Below are positions 5,532-8,178 of a DNA stretch of 8,178 bases, one piece after another. Origin of the DNA: Bacteroidota bacterium (GTDB taxonomy: Bacteria; Bacteroidota; Bacteroidia; Chitinophagales; Saprospiraceae); contig JAJRUR010000204.1 in the NCBI GenBank assembly GCA_024277695.1, forward strand, positions 1-8,178. Reading direction: 5' to 3'. The translations under genes were made by a program, and so were the position numbers. The notes beneath the pieces were generated by a model that saw only the letters and a program-made list of their open reading frames with translations, had not been told where the DNA came from and did not search any database. Position 1 is the first letter of the stretch. Each line of letters begins with the position of its first letter.

Positions 5532-7463
5532 TTATTCAAAATCTTGAGCAATAGAGGGTTTTAATCGCCGAGCTTTGGTCAAATAAGTCTTTGCTGTAGT
5601 AGGATCTCCAATTTTTTGGAGCAATAGTCCCATCGCATAATTCATCTGCGGATGATTACGGTTTAGCTCTAGTCCCAGATTGAGATAATGGATAGCCCAT
5701 TTTAGATCATTCTTCTGAATATACAATTTATTGTACGATATGTCCAAATAAAAAGCCTCCAGCGCACGATACCCTCTATTAGCACCGTTTAGATATTCTA
5801 AATATTCATTGACAAATGCATTAGACGGATTGTCCATGATCACTTCTTTAAACCCATTCAGCAGTTTATTGAGGTCAGCATCCAACTTATAATTTTCGGC
5901 ATAAATACCAGCCTTCATTTTTTGGGCTGTTCTGTACGATGGCAAAATTTCGACTGCGCGTTGGACATATTTTTCAGCCTCATCCAGATATACGTGCTGC
6001 TCGTCCGGCCTATCGGCTTTGAGATATTTATTGAACCAAGCCGTACCCATAAAACTATTGGCTCGTGCACTGTTTTTTGAAACTTTGATGGCCTCACTAT
6101 TCAGCGTAAAACCATCTTTCCAAGCAGGTACACGCTGATATGAGATAAGAAAAAATATCAAAATCACTGGTACAAAACTCCAAACAAACCACTGCTCTTT
6201 TATTTTTTTCAAGACAGGTATCCTTTTCATTACCAACCAGACTATCGCTATACAAAATACCATCGATGACAAAAACAAAAAGCGTTCATTCATAAAGGTC
6301 CCTACACTGAATAGTATATTGGACACGATAAATAAACTGCCCAGATAAAAAAGAATAAAGTAACTCATAGGGTCCCGTTGCTTGAACCGTTTAAAGGCAT
6401 ATACCACCATAGCTAGATAAATTGCAAAGGACAAAAGTACTTTAAAATTGCCCCAGTTCATTATCGGTATATGATAGGGATAGTAATCATGTGTGAGTGG
6501 ATATGGCCAAAATAATAACTTAATATAAACACCTAAAGTATATAAAATCGTAGCATAACGCTCGGCACCATTCATACCCACAAAAGGATTATTCATCACA
6601 TCCGTAATCTCCTGACCACTGCTCAAAAAGTATCCGACTACGAAGTATCTTATCGTCAAAAACAAGAATACCGGAACTGCGAAATACCAGCTTCGTTGGA
6701 GACTTTGGACAAATTCTATTTTTCTAAAAAAATAAATAGTCAGTGGTGCCAGTGCCCATATCACCACCGCATTTTCTTTGGACATCAAAGCCAGAAAACT
6801 CATCAAAATCGATAGCACCAATAAATATTTCTTCTTTAGGTCAATATATTTCAAAAAGTATATCAGTGACCAGATCAAAAAAATGCCTACCATGATCTCA
6901 TCCCTCCCCTTGACATTAGCGACAACTTCTACATGCGTAGGATGGACAGCAAATAGGAGACTCGCCCAAAAAGCAATGGACTTATAAAACGGTTTGTCCT
7001 GCTTTTCGATAAGTAGTAACTGCACAAAACGATAAAACAACCATAATAGAAATATATACAATATCAGATTAATGATGTGGCTCCAAGAAGCATTGAGCCC
7101 AAATGCCTCATACTCCAGTGCAAAACTGATTAGAGATAAAGGGCGGTAGCGACCACCCAAAACCAAATTGCGCTGTTCACCAAAATAACCCGTAAAACTC
7201 TCCTTACTCAATAGATCCGGAATGCCCTCAACACCCTTCGTTACGAAACTATTTTTGGTATATACCAGTACATCATCCAGTACATACTCGAAGCTACTCG
7301 TTTTATAATATAAGGCTATCGACACAAGAGCCAATAGTGCCCAAACTACCGACTCCCGCTTCATGTATTTTTGCCAACTCAAATAATCTACTGCTATGGG
7401 TTTGTAGATTTTTTTTGCCTTGGCCAAAGCCTTCTTCTTGTTTTTTTTACCTTTATGCGCCAT
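5532..7463 (-). CDS. TMTC-like GT-C membrane glycosyltransferase with C-terminal TPRs
   Basis: A 643-residue polytopic inner-membrane protein related to the DUF1736/TMTC family, whose animal members transfer mannose from a polyprenyl-phosphate donor to protein Ser/Thr (CAZy GT105). After a Lys-rich cytosolic N-terminus (1-37) come about twelve hydrophobic segments. The first periplasmic loop carries Asp63-Asp64, the acidic pair expected at a GT-C catalytic site. Family landmarks follow: RYRPLS (105-110), HPTHVEVVANVKGRDE (174-189), SKE (228-230), PYPLTHDYYPY (320-330) and NERFLFLSS (392-400). RVPAWKDGF (444-452) marks the switch to the soluble part. Residues about 455-643 form TPR-like helices, clearest at 585-636 (LNLGLELNRNHPQMNYAMG). 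The TPRs would face the periplasm. The donor sugar and acceptor are unknown; modification of exported proteins is inferred from eukaryotic relatives. It is followed directly by dprA. Start choice: ATG at 7463, with Met34 (7364) as an alternative. Confidence 0.88.
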   Translation of the reverse strand: MAHKGKKNKKKALAKAKKIYKPIAVDYLSWQKYMKRESVVWALLALVSIALYYKTSSFEYVLDDVLVYTKNSFVTKGVEGIPDLLSKESFTGYFGEQRNLVLGGRYRPLSLISFALEYEAFGLNASWSHIINLILYIFLLWLFYRFVQLLLIEKQDKPFYKSIAFWASLLFAVHPTHVEVVANVKGRDEIMVGIFLIWSLIYFLKYIDLKKKYLLVLSILMSFLALMSKENAVVIWALAPLTIYFFRKIEFVQSLQRSWYFAVPVFLFLTIRYFVVGYFLSSGQEITDVMNNPFVGMNGAERYATILYTLGVYIKLLFWPYPLTHDYYPYHIPIMNWGNFKVLLSFAIYLAMVVYAFKRFKQRDPMSYFILFYLGSLFIVSNILFSVGTFMNERFLFLSSMVFCIAIVWLVMKRIPVLKKIKEQWFVWSFVPVILIFFLISYQRVPAWKDGFTLNSEAIKVSKNSARANSFMGTAWFNKYLKADRPDEQHVYLDEAEKYVQRAVEILPSYRTAQKMKAGIYAENYKLDADLNKLLNGFKEVIMDNPSNAFVNEYLEYLNGANRGYRALEAFYLDISYNKLYIQKNDLKWAIHYLNLGLELNRNHPQMNYAMGLLLQKIGDPTTAKTYLTKARRLKPSIAQDFE

Positions 7464-7470
7464 TTGGATA

Positions 7471-7478
7471 CAAACTTA
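7471..7478 (-). promoter_or_regulatory. -7 promoter box for the glycosyltransferase-dprA unit
   Basis: Read on the minus strand this is TAAGTTTG, a full match to TAnnTTTG, ending seven bases before the ATG at 7463. The mRNA would start within a few bases of the ATG. A TTG lies upstream but with a spacer of about 24 bases, longer than usual. The box lies inside the 24-base gap between the two divergent start codons, so it also sits in the leader of the plus-strand gene. Confidence 0.45.
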
Positions 7479-7487
7479 ATAATAAGC

Positions 7488-8178
7488 ATGCGACTTTTAA
7501 GCCAAATTGATTTGATTTTGAAGGATAAAGGCATTTTTCTTAGTTGCTTGTTCGTAGCACTTTGGATTATCACTGCTCCGGTAAGTACTTCCGCTCAAAC
7601 AAATATTAAAGCTGGATATATCGGTACCGCACAACAGTTTGATGCAGTCGATCGCACACTCGACCGCTATAATCTAGTCTATGCAGATCAAATCCAAAAA
7701 GAACTCCAACCGCTGAGGATCTATCACGGAGTCAGTTTGGGCATAAGAAGAAGATGGGACATTACGGCCATAGAATTTTCTTATGACTTTGGTCTCAAGA
7801 ATAGCCAATCGGAAGCAAGCTTGGATGACCAATCCATCAAACTCAAGTCGCTCCGACATAATTTTGGTATTGGAGTGCTCCAATACTTCGGTGAGGGGCA
7901 GACCAATGGTTTTAATATCGGTATCCAACCATCCATTCATTACAATTATTTTAACTTGGATGGATCCAAAAACAATAGAAGTAAGCAAAAACTGCTACGC
8001 CTACAGTACCCGTCTTATCGCATAGCATTACATATAGACCTCCCCTCAGCTATCGATCAAGGCTTGAGCATCCAGCCCTTTGCGGAGTTTTCTTTTGGAC
8101 AGGATGTCTCCACATCTGCTTTGGCAGAATATTTGGAGGTCCAAAGTCCCTCAACAGGTTTACCGATGACCTTCGGCA
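7488..8178 (+). CDS. exported beta-barrel-like protein of unknown function, 5' part
   Basis: An open frame from the ATG at 7488 to the window edge with no stop; 230 complete codons are visible and the 3' end lies outside. The N-terminus is a plausible signal peptide: a basic/mixed start (residues 1-15), a hydrophobic core GIFLSCLFVALWIITAPV (15-32) and a cleavage site STSA|QT after residue 36. The mature part has alternating polar and aromatic/aliphatic strands with turns, for example SLGIRRRWDITAIEFSYDFG (83-102), a Gly- and Tyr-containing strand set at 123-156, and RIALHIDLP to FAEFSFG (178-204). This resembles the strand-turn pattern of Bacteroidota outer-membrane barrel proteins. No specific family is recognised. 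An in-frame ATG at 7455 would add 11 residues and overlap the divergent glycosyltransferase gene by nine bases; 7488 gives the more normal signal peptide. Function unknown; shared regulation with the divergent gene is possible. Confidence 0.8.
   Translation, partial: MRLLSQIDLILKDKGIFLSCLFVALWIITAPVSTSAQTNIKAGYIGTAQQFDAVDRTLDRYNLVYADQIQKELQPLRIYHGVSLGIRRRWDITAIEFSYDFGLKNSQSEASLDDQSIKLKSLRHNFGIGVLQYFGEGQTNGFNIGIQPSIHYNYFNLDGSKNNRSKQKLLRLQYPSYRIALHIDLPSAIDQGLSIQPFAEFSFGQDVSTSALAEYLEVQSPSTGLPMTFG

Noticed and set aside
5531..5551. TTG start for dprA at 5551.
   Set aside because: It needs a 20-base overlap and a rare start codon, whereas the ATG at 5530 follows the upstream stop by one base and gives the usual N-terminus.
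7674..8025. Short complete open frames on both strands near the window end (minus 7674-7988, plus 7783-8025).
   Set aside because: Both overlap the frame starting at 7488, which is open to the window edge, begins with a signal peptide and has strand-like protein texture. The short ones are shadows.
1..8178. Search for a defence island, CRISPR array, insertion sequence, toxin-antitoxin pair or tRNA.
   Set aside because: No regular repeats with spacers, no transposase-like or nuclease-effector genes, and no tRNA-like fold were seen. dprA alone is not evidence of a defence system.

Overview
The window looks like an ordinary chromosomal stretch of a Bacteroidota bacterium. The evidence is a PfkA fragment of Bacteroides-like type, 'FGQ'-type signal peptides, AT-rich DNA with almost no Shine-Dalgarno sequences, and TAnnTTTG promoter elements of the Bacteroidota sigma factor. 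A Saprospirales/Chitinophagales-like lineage is a guess from overall gene style and cannot be proved here. I see no transposase, integrase, CRISPR array, tRNA or rRNA.

Layout. (1) 1-1352, plus strand: the C-terminal part of an ATP-type 6-phosphofructokinase (5' end outside the window), coupled by an ATGA overlap to a six-helix rhomboid protease. (2) 1353-1729: a gene-poor gap with two short inverted repeats just ahead of the next gene. (3) 1730-3202, plus strand: a secreted, lysine- and AT-rich protein of unknown function. (4) 3371-4267, plus strand: a small MscS-type mechanosensitive channel with a promoter-like box almost touching its ATG. (5) 4268-4429: a convergent intergenic gap. (6) 7463-4430, minus strand: a two-gene unit with a TMTC-like GT-C membrane glycosyltransferase carrying C-terminal TPRs, then dprA, separated by one base. 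(7) 7488-8178, plus strand: the 5' part of a gene for an exported, probably outer-membrane beta-barrel-like protein, running off the window. It is divergent from the glycosyltransferase, with only 24 bp between the start codons.

No pathway ties the genes together. PfkA (glycolysis) and DprA (ssDNA and RecA loading in transformation and recombination) are housekeeping or widespread genes. The rhomboid, MscS channel, TMTC-like enzyme and the two exported proteins are envelope functions. I did not find a convincing undescribed multi-gene system. The items most worth a second look are the TMTC-like enzyme beside dprA, the alternative hairpins before the unknown secreted gene, the Asp-to-Asn change in the PfkA metal/nucleotide motif, and the two promoter boxes that imply leaderless or nearly leaderless mRNAs.
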